Assembly (NCBI GenBank): GCA_035547915.1
Contig: DASZTS010000010.1
Location: 9,065 to 73,064 of the forward strand
Direction: 5' to 3'
Source: DASSFG01 sp035547915
GTDB taxonomy: Bacteria; Planctomycetota; Planctomycetia; Pirellulales; JAICIG01
Length of the DNA stretch: 64,000 bases
Shown here: piece after piece, positions 24,162 through 33,400 of the stretch
Position numbering within the stretch: the first letter of the stretch is position 1
Layout: each line of letters opens with the position of its first letter
Position numbers and translations under genes: made by a program
The notes under the pieces: generated by a model
What the model was told of the DNA's origin: nothing
The model's database searches: none
Seen by the model: the letters and a program-made list of their open reading frames with translations, nothing else

Positions 24162-24872
24162 ATGAGGGAACCGTTGCCGTTACTGTCGGTTCGCTCCGTC
24201 GCCAAATGGTTCGGCGATTTTCAGGCGTTACGGGCGATCGATTTTTCCGTCCGTGATGGCGAGATCCTGGGCCTGATCGGGCCGAACGGGTCGGGGAAGA
24301 CGACGTTGTTGGAATGCCTCGCCGGCTTGCAGCCCACGAACGACGGCGAAGTGTTGGCACGCGGGGCGAGGTTATCGCCGCGAAGACGCCGCACGATGAT
24401 GTTCTACGTGCCGGAGAACGTCGTTCCCTATCCCGAACGTCGCGTGCGGGAGGTGCTCGCTTTTCTTGCCGACGTCTATCGGCAACCCGTGACGGACGAT
24501 ATCGTCAGCGTGCTTGGACTTTCGCCGGTTCTCGAAAAAAGAGTCACTCAACTCTCCAAGGGCGAGCGCCGCCGGTTGTTGCTGGCCATCGGATTGTCGA
24601 CCCCGCATCCGCTTCTGCTGATGGACGAGCCTTTCGATGGTTTGGACTTTCGGCAGACGCGGGAAGTGATGGCGGTGCTACGCGGCTTGGCTGCGCAGGG
24701 GCGGACGCTCATCCTCGCGGTCCATCAGTTGGTCGACGCCGAACGGGTCTGCGATCGCTTCGTGCTGCTGTCGCATGGCTGCGTCGTCGGCGAGGGGACG
24801 CTCACGGAGTTGCAAGGGCGAGCGGGCAGGGCGGGTGGTTCTTTGGAGGATGTCTGCGTTGCTTTGTCATGA
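24162..24872 (+). CDS. ABC transporter ATP-binding protein
   Basis: The 236-residue nucleotide-binding domain is complete: Walker A GPNGSGKTT (40-48), signature LSKGE (131-135; Lys replaces the usual Gly), Walker B LLLMDEP (151-157) with D-loop GLD, and H-loop His in AVHQ. It resembles ATPases of ABC-2 type exporters. The adjacent gene, overlapping by 23 bp, encodes the cognate permease. It powers export across the cytoplasmic membrane; the substrate is unknown. Confidence 0.92.
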   Translation: MREPLPLLSVRSVAKWFGDFQALRAIDFSVRDGEILGLIGPNGSGKTTLLECLAGLQPTNDGEVLARGARLSPRRRRTMMFYVPENVVPYPERRVREVLAFLADVYRQPVTDDIVSVLGLSPVLEKRVTQLSKGERRRLLLAIGLSTPHPLLLMDEPFDGLDFRQTREVMAVLRGLAAQGRTLILAVHQLVDAERVCDRFVLLSHGCVVGEGTLTELQGRAGRAGGSLEDVCVALS

Positions 24873-26274
24873 ACCGGTACCGCTGCGAGGCGCACGGCGA
24901 TGGCCTCTCTTGCAGAAAGAACTGCAAGAGGTCTTTTTGGGTCGGGGCTTCTGGGCCGCGCTGCTGATCTCGGTACTCCTCTCCGGTTACAGCTACATCC
25001 AGGCCGTGAAGCTCTACGGCCAGGCCAGCCAAACGGCCGAGCATTCCCCGGAGCTGGCACGCGGGTTATCGCCGCTGGATGGCATTCTGGTACCCAGCTT
25101 CGGCGGATTGTATTTGATAGCCTCGTTGCTCTATCCGTTCGTCGTGATACGGACCATCGGCGTCGAGAAGCAATCGGGCGCCGTCCAACTTCTGTTGCAG
25201 CTTCCCTATTCGCTGGGAGAGCTGATCGCCGCCAAATTGACGGCGGCGCTCGTCGCCTGGACGATTCTCGTGCTTCCGTGCCTAATGGCCCTAGTGCTGT
25301 GGGCGATCCAAGGAGGTCATCTCGGCGGTTGGGAAACGGCGAATCTGCTTCTCGGCCATTGCCTGTTCGCTCTGGTGACGGCGGGCATATCGCTGACGGC
25401 GGCCGCCACGACCGAGAGCGCCGCCGGCGCTTCGATCGCGGCGATTAGCGTCATGGCGGGGTTTTGGGTGCTCGACTTCGCATCGACGGGAGAGGACGGG
25501 CTGCTGAAGAGTCTGTCCGACCTGTCGCTGACGAGGGAGCTTAAATCGTTCGAGAGCGGCCTGTTCTCGTTGAGTATTGTCGTCGGCTCGCTCTCGGCGG
25601 CTTTCGGTCTGGCGATTCTGGCTGGCGTGTGGCTGCGCCGCGATTGGTCGCGGGTGCAAAAATGGCCTATCTCCGTGCTCACAGTCGCCGTGACTGCGCT
25701 CGCGATCCTTGCGGCAGCTCAGCTTCGCTTTTATCGCGATGCGGCCGAAGACCGGCGGAATTCGTTCCATCATGCCGACGAAGCGGTGTTGCGCACGGCC
25801 GATGGCCGATTGATCGTCCAAGTCTTTCTCCTGCCCTCCGATCCACGGGCATACGATCTGGAGCGGAGCGTGTTAGCGAAGCTGAGACGGACGATGCCGT
25901 GCGTGAGCGTCAACTATGAGGATGCGGGCGGCAATCGATTTCTTTCCGGCCAAGGCGACGATTATGGGAAGGTGATCTATTCGTACAACGACCGTCAGAC
26001 GATGAGCCGTTCGACGAATGAGGACGAGATCCTGTCCATCGTGTTTGAGCTGCTCGGCTCGACCAGAACACCGACAAAACCTGCCGAGTGTCCTTATCCG
26101 GGCTACCCTTTGGAGGTGAGTTCGCGCCCCGCGGAGATTCTGTTTTACTACGTGCTGCCGGCCACCGTGTTGTGTTGTTGGGCACTCGCCGCGGGCGGAT
26201 GGCGGATCGCGAAGAATGTCTCGCCGCGGATGCGATCGAAAGATTCCTCGACGAGAGGCAGGAGAAACCCATGA
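24850..26274 (+). CDS. ABC-2 type permease with GldG-like extracytoplasmic domain
   Basis: From ATG 24850 the product is 474 residues. Six or so transmembrane helices occupy residues about 25-300, with the ABC-2 permease motif VEKQSGAVQLLLQLP in the first loop. A helix near 280-300 leads into an extracytoplasmic region (about 305-420) with the FYRD start and the IYSYND segment, resembling the GldG/ABC auxiliary domain. One last transmembrane helix follows and the tail is basic. ATG 24850 directly abuts GGAGG; TTG 24859 has better spacing, so the start is uncertain. It is coupled to the ATPase upstream and overlaps the next start by four bases. Confidence 0.85.
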   Translation: MSALLCHEPVPLRGARRWPLLQKELQEVFLGRGFWAALLISVLLSGYSYIQAVKLYGQASQTAEHSPELARGLSPLDGILVPSFGGLYLIASLLYPFVVIRTIGVEKQSGAVQLLLQLPYSLGELIAAKLTAALVAWTILVLPCLMALVLWAIQGGHLGGWETANLLLGHCLFALVTAGISLTAAATTESAAGASIAAISVMAGFWVLDFASTGEDGLLKSLSDLSLTRELKSFESGLFSLSIVVGSLSAAFGLAILAGVWLRRDWSRVQKWPISVLTVAVTALAILAAAQLRFYRDAAEDRRNSFHHADEAVLRTADGRLIVQVFLLPSDPRAYDLERSVLAKLRRTMPCVSVNYEDAGGNRFLSGQGDDYGKVIYSYNDRQTMSRSTNEDEILSIVFELLGSTRTPTKPAECPYPGYPLEVSSRPAEILFYYVLPATVLCCWALAAGGWRIAKNVSPRMRSKDSSTRGRRNP

Positions 26275-27020
26275 GGCGTTCGGGCAGTCTGGCATTAGTA
26301 TCCGCGTGCGCGGTCCTGTTGACGAGCGCGTTTTCCCAGGCAAGCGAGCCGAAAGCCGCTGACGCCGCGAAGGACGTCACGGTTGTACGATTCGACGACG
26401 AGACTACCGTCGAAGCTCCAAGATCGTTCGTCCCGGTGGTGGGCAACTGGCGGCTTGCCAAAGACGAAGACAACCGCGTGTTCATGGTCGATGGCAGTCA
26501 ATGGAGCCGCGGCCAGACGGCGGCTGGCATTGCCGACCGGGCTCGCGCTCTCTACGGCGAACGCTACGCCGAGTTCCTAGACAACGTGAAGGCGTTCGCC
26601 TACTTCCCCTACGCCGTCGCCACGTCGTGCGAGGATTTCGAGCAGGGCGAGATCACGATGCGGTTCAAGACGATCGCCGGCAAGATCGATCAAGGCGCCG
26701 GTATCCTCTTCAACTTGAAACCGAACGGTGACTATCTGGCCCTGCGTGCCAATCCGCTGGAGAACAACCTGGTGCTCTGGAAGTTCGAACGCGGAGTGCG
26801 GACGTCCGTCGAGTGGGTCAAAGAGGCTCCCGCTACGTCGCAGGAATGGCACGAGTTGAAGCTTGTCGTCGCCGGTAAGGACGTCAAAGGTTACATCGAC
26901 GGCAAGCACCTGTTGACGCACACACTGCCCACAGCCGTCTCGGGCCGCATCGGTATCTGGTCGAAAGCCGACAGCGTGGTCTATTTCGACGACTACACAG
27001 TGCACCCTGCCGCGCGTTGA
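26271..27020 (+). CDS. Secreted LamG/DUF1080-like domain protein
   Basis: ATG 26271 overlaps the permease stop (ATGA) and is preceded by AGGAG at good spacing, giving 249 residues. Residues 1-24 are a Sec signal peptide (LVSACAVLLTSAFSQAS). The mature part looks like a concanavalin-type jelly roll of the LamG/3-keto-disaccharide-hydrolase kind: GAGILFNLKPNGDYLALRAN, then WHELKLVVAGKDVKGYIDGK and ending with VYFDDY. Such domains bind carbohydrate or protein. The operon context suggests it works with the exporter, as a substrate or periplasmic partner. Repeat copy C starts at its stop codon. Confidence 0.82.
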   Translation: MRRSGSLALVSACAVLLTSAFSQASEPKAADAAKDVTVVRFDDETTVEAPRSFVPVVGNWRLAKDEDNRVFMVDGSQWSRGQTAAGIADRARALYGERYAEFLDNVKAFAYFPYAVATSCEDFEQGEITMRFKTIAGKIDQGAGILFNLKPNGDYLALRANPLENNLVLWKFERGVRTSVEWVKEAPATSQEWHELKLVVAGKDVKGYIDGKHLLTHTLPTAVSGRIGIWSKADSVVYFDDYTVHPAAR

Positions 27021-27081
27021 AAGGCGCGTGAAGTGCCGATTTTTTTGCAAATCAATCCGGTTCTGTTGATTGCTTTAAAGA
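27018..27081 (+). repeat. Dispersed inverted-repeat element, copy C (3' part only)
   Basis: About 64 bp align to the 3' two thirds of copies A and B: the GTGAA loop, GCCGATTTTTT, then AATCAATCCGGTTCTGTTGATTG and TTTAAAG. The 5' terminal repeat is missing. It lies between the stop codons of two convergent genes and supplies the last six codons and the stop of the minus-strand gene. Confidence 0.55.
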
Positions 27082-28128
27082 CTCGTCCGAGCCCTTGCCT
27101 GCATTCATGGCCGCGACGATCTGGCGTCGAACGGCTTCCGGCAGACTCGGCCATGCCGACGCCACGCTCGCCAGGGCGACGATTTGATTTCGAACCACGT
27201 CGGGCAACGTCGGCCATGCTTCGGCAAGCGCGGCCAAGTCTGTGTCGGTCCGTCGTAGGGCGATCGGATGGACCTCGTCGCGTCTCGCGCCGGGCGCCAC
27301 GGAAAAGAGGTGCAGGCCGAAAAGGCACCGCAGTGGAACCACGTTGAGCAGCAACGTTGCCATCAGTCCGAGATTGAACGGCAAAAGGACGCCTGTCTCC
27401 CCGTTGAAGACAGACCAGAAGGCGAGATACTCGGCCGCGAGGACTACGCTCAGCACAAGAGCCGCCAATATCCATGTTTTGTCGGATCGCCGCGGCACGA
27501 CGATCAAATACGCGATGGGCAACGAGCCGAATAGTGCGGAGCAACCGCCGATGGCAGCGAACTTCAACAACTCACCATCGAGCAGTCGTCCCAGCGCCAA
27601 CGGCAGCGCGACGGCAGTGATCAGTCCGATGCAGTCCAGGAGGCGGAATTGCATCCGCAGGTTCGGGCGGACTTCGTAGTAGGCCGGATCGAAATCGATC
27701 CGCCAGCTCATCAGCAATCGGAGCGGCAGCAGCATCGCGTGCGTGGCGAAGACGGTGGTCCCCGCGATGGGAGCGAGTTGCAGAAAGGCGGCCGCGAGGT
27801 TTCCGAACGACGACCCGGTCGAGAAGGAAGCAGCCAGAGTTCCGCCGGCGGTGATGCTCGCCACGAGAAGAGCTCGCAAGAGCGGATGGAGTCCGCCGAA
27901 GGCCATCCACAACCCCATCAAGAACGTTTGTGCGAGGAGGAAACCGGCCCAGATCATGATCGTGCCGTGACCGACGTCGGTTCGAAGTGCGACCAGGTCG
28001 AGGCAAACGTTCATGACCACGACGACGGCCAAGAAGATCGTGTGATCTCGCGGGCGCCATCTGCCAACACTGGCGACATCCTGCGATGCAAATGGTTCAG
28101 GTCGAACGTCCATGTCCACCGTTGTCAT
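27052..28128 (-). CDS. Polytopic membrane protein with duplicated C-terminal motif
   Basis: A 358-residue protein with about eight transmembrane helices between residues 30 and 280. After the last helix comes a cytoplasmic or periplasmic tail in which a 25-residue motif occurs twice: AWPTLPDVVRNQIVALA and AWPSLPEAVRRQIVAAM. The same WPxLPxxVRxxIV pattern appears in other planctomycete proteins as I remember them, but its function is unknown. The final six residues and the stop lie inside repeat copy C. It is convergent with the ABC operon. No transporter family recognised. Confidence 0.75.
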   Translation of the reverse strand: MTTVDMDVRPEPFASQDVASVGRWRPRDHTIFLAVVVVMNVCLDLVALRTDVGHGTIMIWAGFLLAQTFLMGLWMAFGGLHPLLRALLVASITAGGTLAASFSTGSSFGNLAAAFLQLAPIAGTTVFATHAMLLPLRLLMSWRIDFDPAYYEVRPNLRMQFRLLDCIGLITAVALPLALGRLLDGELLKFAAIGGCSALFGSLPIAYLIVVPRRSDKTWILAALVLSVVLAAEYLAFWSVFNGETGVLLPFNLGLMATLLLNVVPLRCLFGLHLFSVAPGARRDEVHPIALRRTDTDLAALAEAWPTLPDVVRNQIVALASVASAWPSLPEAVRRQIVAAMNAGKGSDESLKQSTEPD

Positions 28129-28353
28129 CGGTTGAATCTCCCTTGACCTGCGACAATGCGCTGTTGCCAGATCACCAGCAGCTCAGCCGCAAAGAGTCTT
28201 GCCGATTATAAACGGCCGCCCGTGCCTCGGTGCGGCGACAATTCCGTACTGGTTATAATGTCCGGCACGGCGGGCTGCGACAGCGGCGACTACTTCGACG
28301 ACGCGACCAGTGGCTCCCCCTGACCTGCAAATCGGTAATACCCGAGGTGCCCC

Positions 28354-28668
28354 ATGCCCCGACTTCAGTTCAACTTGAAGACGATGGTAGTTGCCAGTTT
28401 TTTCTTCGCCTTGGGATTGACCGTTCAACAATGGTTCGACCGAGCGCGAATCGACGCCGTGGAGATCCACGAAAAGTTCGTGCGCAACTACGAAGCGGGC
28501 CTTGCGGACCACGCCGCTCGTGACGTAGCCGCCGCGAAACGGGCATTCGCCGCAGACAGGGTGGCCTTCGATGAAGAAATGGGAAGGTTGCGCGCAATGC
28601 TCGAACAGGCCGACGAGGGCGAACGTCGCGCAAGGCAAGAGTTGGTGAAGTCCCTTCATGGTCGATAA
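28354..28668 (+). CDS. Small membrane-anchored coiled-coil protein
   Basis: A 104-residue protein with GAGGTG four bases before ATG. Residues 10-27 form one hydrophobic segment (MVVASFFFALGLTV), followed by a charged alanine-rich helix predicted to be a coiled coil to the end. The N-terminus is short, so the coiled coil probably lies outside the membrane. It is 21 bp upstream of the glycerol-dehydrogenase-like gene and likely co-transcribed, though a functional link is not evident. Confidence 0.65.
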   Translation: MPRLQFNLKTMVVASFFFALGLTVQQWFDRARIDAVEIHEKFVRNYEAGLADHAARDVAAAKRAFAADRVAFDEEMGRLRAMLEQADEGERRARQELVKSLHGR

Positions 28669-28689
28669 GCCGCGCACGTAACGAATCCT

Positions 28690-29790
28690 ATGCTGCAAAC
28701 GGCCATCTTCCCCGGGCGATATGTGCAGGGCGAAAACGCGCTCGACCGACTTCCCGAAGAGTTGGCGCGTCTGGGCCGGCGGGTGTTGGTCGTGGCCGGT
28801 GGTACGACGCGCAAGACACTCTTGCCGAACCGCCTGTCGGCATGGTGCGAGGCGGCGCAGGTCCATGTGGAGACCTTCGGTGGCGAATGCACAGAAGGCG
28901 AAATCGAACGGCTGGCGACGATCGCGCGCCGTGAACAGTGCGACGTTCTGGTCGGCATGGGCGGCGGAAAGGTGATCGACGCGGCCAAGGCCGTCGGCAA
29001 TCACGTGCAGGGCCGGGTTGCCATCGTGCCCACGATTGCTTCGACCGACGCGCCGACGAGTGCCGTTTCGGTGATCTACTCTGAGAGCGGTACCTTCGAA
29101 CGTTACCTGTTTGTGCCCCGCAACCCGGATCTGGTGTTGGTCGACACCGGCGTCATCGCCGCCGCCCCGGTGCGGTTTCTCGTGGCCGGCATGGGCGACG
29201 CTCTTTCGACGTGGCTCGAAGCCGATGCGTGTCGCCAGGCGCGCGCTTCGAATCAATGTGGTGGGGTCGGCACACTCGCGGCGTTCGCGCTGGCGCGTCT
29301 GTGCTACGACACGATCCTTGCTTATGGCGAAATGGCCGTCCTGGCGTGTCAAAATAAGGTGGTGACGCCGGCCCTCTCGCACGTCGTCGAGGCGAACACG
29401 TTGCACAGCGGCCTGGGCTTCGAGAGCGGAGGCTTGGCTTCGGCCCACGCGATCCACAACGGGCTGACGCAGTTGTCCGGCACGCACGACTACTATCACG
29501 GCGAAAAGGTCGCCATCGGGGCTCTGGCCGGCCTCTTCTTGGCCGATCGGCCGCGGGTCTTGATCGACGAGATCTATCGTTTCTGCGAAGCGGTCGGTCT
29601 GCCGACGACTCTCGGCGGCATCGGATTGGAGCGCGTCGGCGACGACGACCTGCAACGGGTCGCCGACCGGGCGTGTGCGTCGGGGGAGACCATCTATCAC
29701 GAACCGCTGCCCGTATCTCCCACGGCGGTCGTGGCGGCGTTGAAGGCGGCCGACGCTTACGGCCGGAAGCGATTCAACCGGCTTGGTTAG
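28690..29790 (+). CDS. gldA: Glycerol dehydrogenase-like iron-containing alcohol dehydrogenase
   Basis: A 366-residue protein of normal GldA length. The NAD-binding GGGK motif is present (GMGGGKVIDAAKAV), followed by the family segment PTIASTDAPTSA. The metal ligands match GldA: Asp170 (GMGDAL), His253 (SAHAIH) and His270 (YYHGEK). It should oxidise glycerol to dihydroxyacetone or a related vicinal diol with NAD in the cytoplasm. Hydroxyacetone or 1,2-propanediol are alternative substrates. No clear ribosome site precedes the ATG, and it may be coupled to the small gene before it. Confidence 0.85.
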   Translation: MLQTAIFPGRYVQGENALDRLPEELARLGRRVLVVAGGTTRKTLLPNRLSAWCEAAQVHVETFGGECTEGEIERLATIARREQCDVLVGMGGGKVIDAAKAVGNHVQGRVAIVPTIASTDAPTSAVSVIYSESGTFERYLFVPRNPDLVLVDTGVIAAAPVRFLVAGMGDALSTWLEADACRQARASNQCGGVGTLAAFALARLCYDTILAYGEMAVLACQNKVVTPALSHVVEANTLHSGLGFESGGLASAHAIHNGLTQLSGTHDYYHGEKVAIGALAGLFLADRPRVLIDEIYRFCEAVGLPTTLGGIGLERVGDDDLQRVADRACASGETIYHEPLPVSPTAVVAALKAADAYGRKRFNRLG

Positions 29791-30031
29791 CACGTGTAGC
29801 GGGCTGGCCGCGGCTCACCTCCCCCGCCAGGGGTCTGGCTCGTGCGCAACTGTGCAAAGGGAGTTCCTGGCACTAAAAGAGGCGCGCCTCCGATGAGCCG
29901 AGGCTGCTGCTATCGGCGGAAGTCAAATGGTAATCGGTCGTGCATCCGCCAAGGATAAATTTGGTCGGACTCGTCTGAAAAATACTTGCGAGAAGAAAAT
30001 GGCCTGCTTAGACTCAGCCCGTTGCTGCCAC

Positions 30032-30059
30032 CCAAAGCCAGACGACCAAAGCCAGACGA
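30032..30059. repeat. 14-bp tandem duplication
   Basis: CCAAAGCCAGACGA occurs twice in direct succession (30032-30045 and 30046-30059). It is an exact two-unit repeat in a non-coding stretch upstream of the giant gene, probably slippage-derived. Confidence 0.6.
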
Positions 30060-30120
30060 CCTTTGGGGCGTGACGAGTGGCGGGCTAGGACGGGAACTGG
30101 CCGCCAACGTTTCGCTTGTT

Positions 30121-30217
30121 AAACGCGGCTGACAAATCCAGAGCCGGAGCGCCTTGCGCGGAAGATCGGCGGTGACGCCGTTTCGTCGGCGCTCGATCCG
30201 TTTTTGTCGTCGCTCGA
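30121..30217 (+). repeat. Dispersed inverted-repeat element, copy D (diverged)
   Basis: It opens with GCGGCTGACAAATCCAGAGCCGGAGCGC and ends with GATCCGTTTTTGTCGTCG, so both ends are recognisable. The inner hairpin is shortened to CGGCG-GTGA-CGCCG. Orientation is the same as copies A to C. It lies about 200 bp upstream of the giant surface-protein gene. Confidence 0.55.
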
Positions 30218-30413
30218 CGAGCACTTCTTGGGCCGCGACGGGGCGTCGAGGTCACCGATAAATGGCCGCGATCGGGCGATTGATCGCCGGTCGGCGGACG
30301 GCCTGATCGGCGGCCTCATTAAGCAAGCGATTTGGCAGACAAAGGTCTTTTCTTAGCGCCGCGCCTTTTGTCGAGTGCATGCAGTACGTCAACTTCTGAG
30401 GAGACATTCGGTT

Positions 30414-33400
30414 ATGCCGCGATTCGTCCCGAACCAGGAGAGGTCACGATCCAGACCCCGCGAACAACAGTCTGGCACCGGCCAGCGTAAAAGGCGCTCG
30501 CGACGTAGCAACCAGCTCCAGAGCTTCGGCCAACTCGGCTTCCAGTGGCTCGAAGCGCGCCTGATGCTGGCCAACCAGCCCGACCTGGTGATCACGGCGG
30601 CCACGGTGCCGGCCACGGCCATCGAAGGGAACGCCTCCCAGATCTCGATAAGTTGGACCGTGAAGAACCAAGGCACGGCCGCCGCCACCGGCAACTGGAG
30701 CGATGCCGTCTATCTCTCCAGCTCCGGAGCCATCGACAGTACGGCCGTGAACGTGGACTTCCTGTCCGAGGCATTCCACGGCCCGCTCGCCCCAGGTGCC
30801 AGTTACACCATCAACCGCGTGGTCAGCCTGCCGGAGTACGCCACGGGGTCCCAGAAGCTGGTGTTCAACGCCGACGAAGGGAACGTTTTCGGCGACAGCG
30901 GTACCACCGGCAATATCGCTTCGCGATCGATAACCCTCTCGGCGCCCAGTGTCGATCTGGCGGTGACCGGCGCGACGCTCAGTTCGACGAGCGTCGTGGG
31001 GGGCGACGGCCAACAGGTCGACGTCTCGTGGACGACTCAGAACAAGGGCACCGTACCGGCCACCGACAATTGGGACGATGCGGTCTACCTCTCGACGAAG
31101 CAGACGCTCGACGCCAGCGCCCACCGTCTCACCAGCAGCGATGGCCCACTGTCGCGGCCGCTGGCCGCCGGCGCGAGTTACACGTCGCACGCGGCGCTGA
31201 CCATTCCGGATGTGGCCGCCGGACAATACTATCTCATCTTCTCGGCCAACGACGATCAGACGCAGGGCGAGAGCGACCAGGCCAGCGATACCAACGACAC
31301 ACTCGCCAAGCCGCTCACCGTCACTTCGCCGGGTAGCGTCGATCTGGCAGTTTCGGGCGTGACCGTCAACGGCAACACCACACCGCAAACGGCGGTGGAG
31401 GGGAACGGCCAGACCGTCTCGGTTGCGTACACCGTGAGCAACGCGGGAACGGTCGCGGCCGCGTCGCAGTGGCTCGACGGTATCTATCTCTCCAGCAAGA
31501 ACACGTTCGATTCGACAGCCGTCTTGTTGTCGAGCCTGGCTCCTCCGTCGGCCAGTGGCCTGACCGGGCTGGCGCTCGCGGCGGGCTCCAGCTATACGAA
31601 CCACGCCAACGTCGTCATCCCACAGTGGGCCACGGGCAGCCAATTTCTGCTCATCGATACCGACACGGGCGATGTGCAATCGGAAACGAACAAGGCCAAC
31701 AACGTCGTGGCCGTGCCGATCACCCTCAACGCACCGAACGTCGATCTGAAGGTGACCAGTGCTCAGGCCAGCCTGACATCGGCGGTCGTGGGTAATGGAA
31801 CGCAAGTGGCCGTGACCTACACGGTCCAAAATATCGGCAGTGGTCCGGCCGACGGAGATTGGGAAGACGCGATCTACCTGTCGAGCAAGTCGACGTACGA
31901 TTCGAGCGCCACCTATCTCGACACGATCGGCCAATTCGGCGGTTCGAACAACGTCCCCTCCACCCTGGCGGCCGGCGCCAGCTATACCGTGACCGACATG
32001 GTCACCATTCCCGATGACAATTCGCTCGGCAGCGATTTCTTGCTCGTTCGCGCCAACACGTTCGGCGGCGACAGCAACGAGCAGACGGAGAGCAACTTTA
32101 GCAACAATGGGGCCGCCGTGCCGATCACGCTCACGGCGCCCGCCGCCAACCTAGCGATCAGCGGCGTGCAGGGGGCACCGACGACCGTGGAAGCCGGCAA
32201 CGGTCAGCAACTCAATCTCTCATGGACCGTGACCAACAACGGCTCGGCCGCCGCCAACAGCACCTGGTTGGATAACGTCGTATTGGCCAACGATCCCAAC
32301 TACAGCAATAACGTAACACGACTCCTCTCCAACCCCGTGCGCGAATCCGACCTGGCGGCGGGTGCCCACTACACGGTCGCGCAGACCGTGACCGTTCCGA
32401 ATCTGCCGGCCGGTGCGAAGCAACTCGTATTCGTCACCGACGACAGCGATCAGCAGTCGGAGACGCAGAAGTCCGACAACGTGGCCACGCAAGCGATCAC
32501 GCTCACGACTCCCAACGTCGATCTGACCGTCAGCGGTCAGGGGCCAACGTCGGCGATTGAAGGCCAGAGCCTGCCGGTAAGTTGGACCGTGACCAACAAC
32601 GGCTCGGAGGCGGCCAAGGGGAGTTGGAGCGATGCGGTCTACCTGTCGAACGACCCGGTGTTCGACGACACGGCCGTGCTGCTCACGACCGTCGCGGGCC
32701 CCAACGCGCCGCTGGCCGCCTCGACGGGGAGCTATTCGCAGACAGCGCAGGTAACGATCCCCGCCACCGCTACGGGAGCGCACTACCTGCTGTTCGTGAC
32801 GAACAACGGCCAGACGCAGGGCGAAACGAATTACACGAACGACGTCAACGCGATACCGATCACGCTCTCCGCGCCCGACTTGGCGGTAACGGCCGCGAAC
32901 GTCACCACATCGCCGGTGAACGAGGGGGGCAAAACGAACCTCACTTGGACCGTGACGAATGAGTCGATGACCACCGCGGCGCCGGCCGACTGGTTCGATT
33001 CGGTATTCGTTTCCGACCACCCCTATTTCGACAGCACGACGACGTACGTTGCGTCATTCGACGAAAGTAGCCACGCTGGGTTGGCCGCCGGCGGCACCTA
33101 TACCGACAGCGAGCAGGTTAGCGTGCCGCAATTTGCCACCGGCGCGGCTTACTTGTTGTTTGTCACCGATCTGGGCAAGCAGTTCGTCTACTACAACCTG
33201 ACACGCGGCCAGCCGGAGGTCGATACGTCGACTCTCCTGCCGGGCGCGAACGACGTTAAGGCGGTCCAGGTCACGCTCAAGGCGCCCGATCTGTCGGTAA
33301 CCGCGGCCACGGCGCCGACTTCGACGATCGTCGAGGGCGCGCCGATCAGCGTCTCCTGGACCGTCAAGAACCTGTCGGCCGACACCCCGGCCCAGTCCGA

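Larger units (their letters stand above)
29791..30413. other. 623-bp spacer before the giant gene
   Basis: The spacer holds a 14-bp tandem duplication, repeat copy D, and a 76-codon plus-strand frame (about 30124-30356) without a good start. GAGGAG ten bases before ATG 30414 is the ribosome site of the giant gene, whose promoter should lie here. No gene can be called with confidence. Confidence 0.4.

Noticed and set aside
23839..24256. Plus-strand frames 23839-24099 and 23867-24256
   Set aside because: Neither has a coding-like composition; the frame ending at 24161 is the convincing one in this stretch.
28183..29793. A 536-codon minus-strand frame opposite the glycerol dehydrogenase gene
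   Set aside because: The plus strand encodes a complete GldA-like enzyme with all metal ligands. The minus frame is compositionally odd and has no motif.
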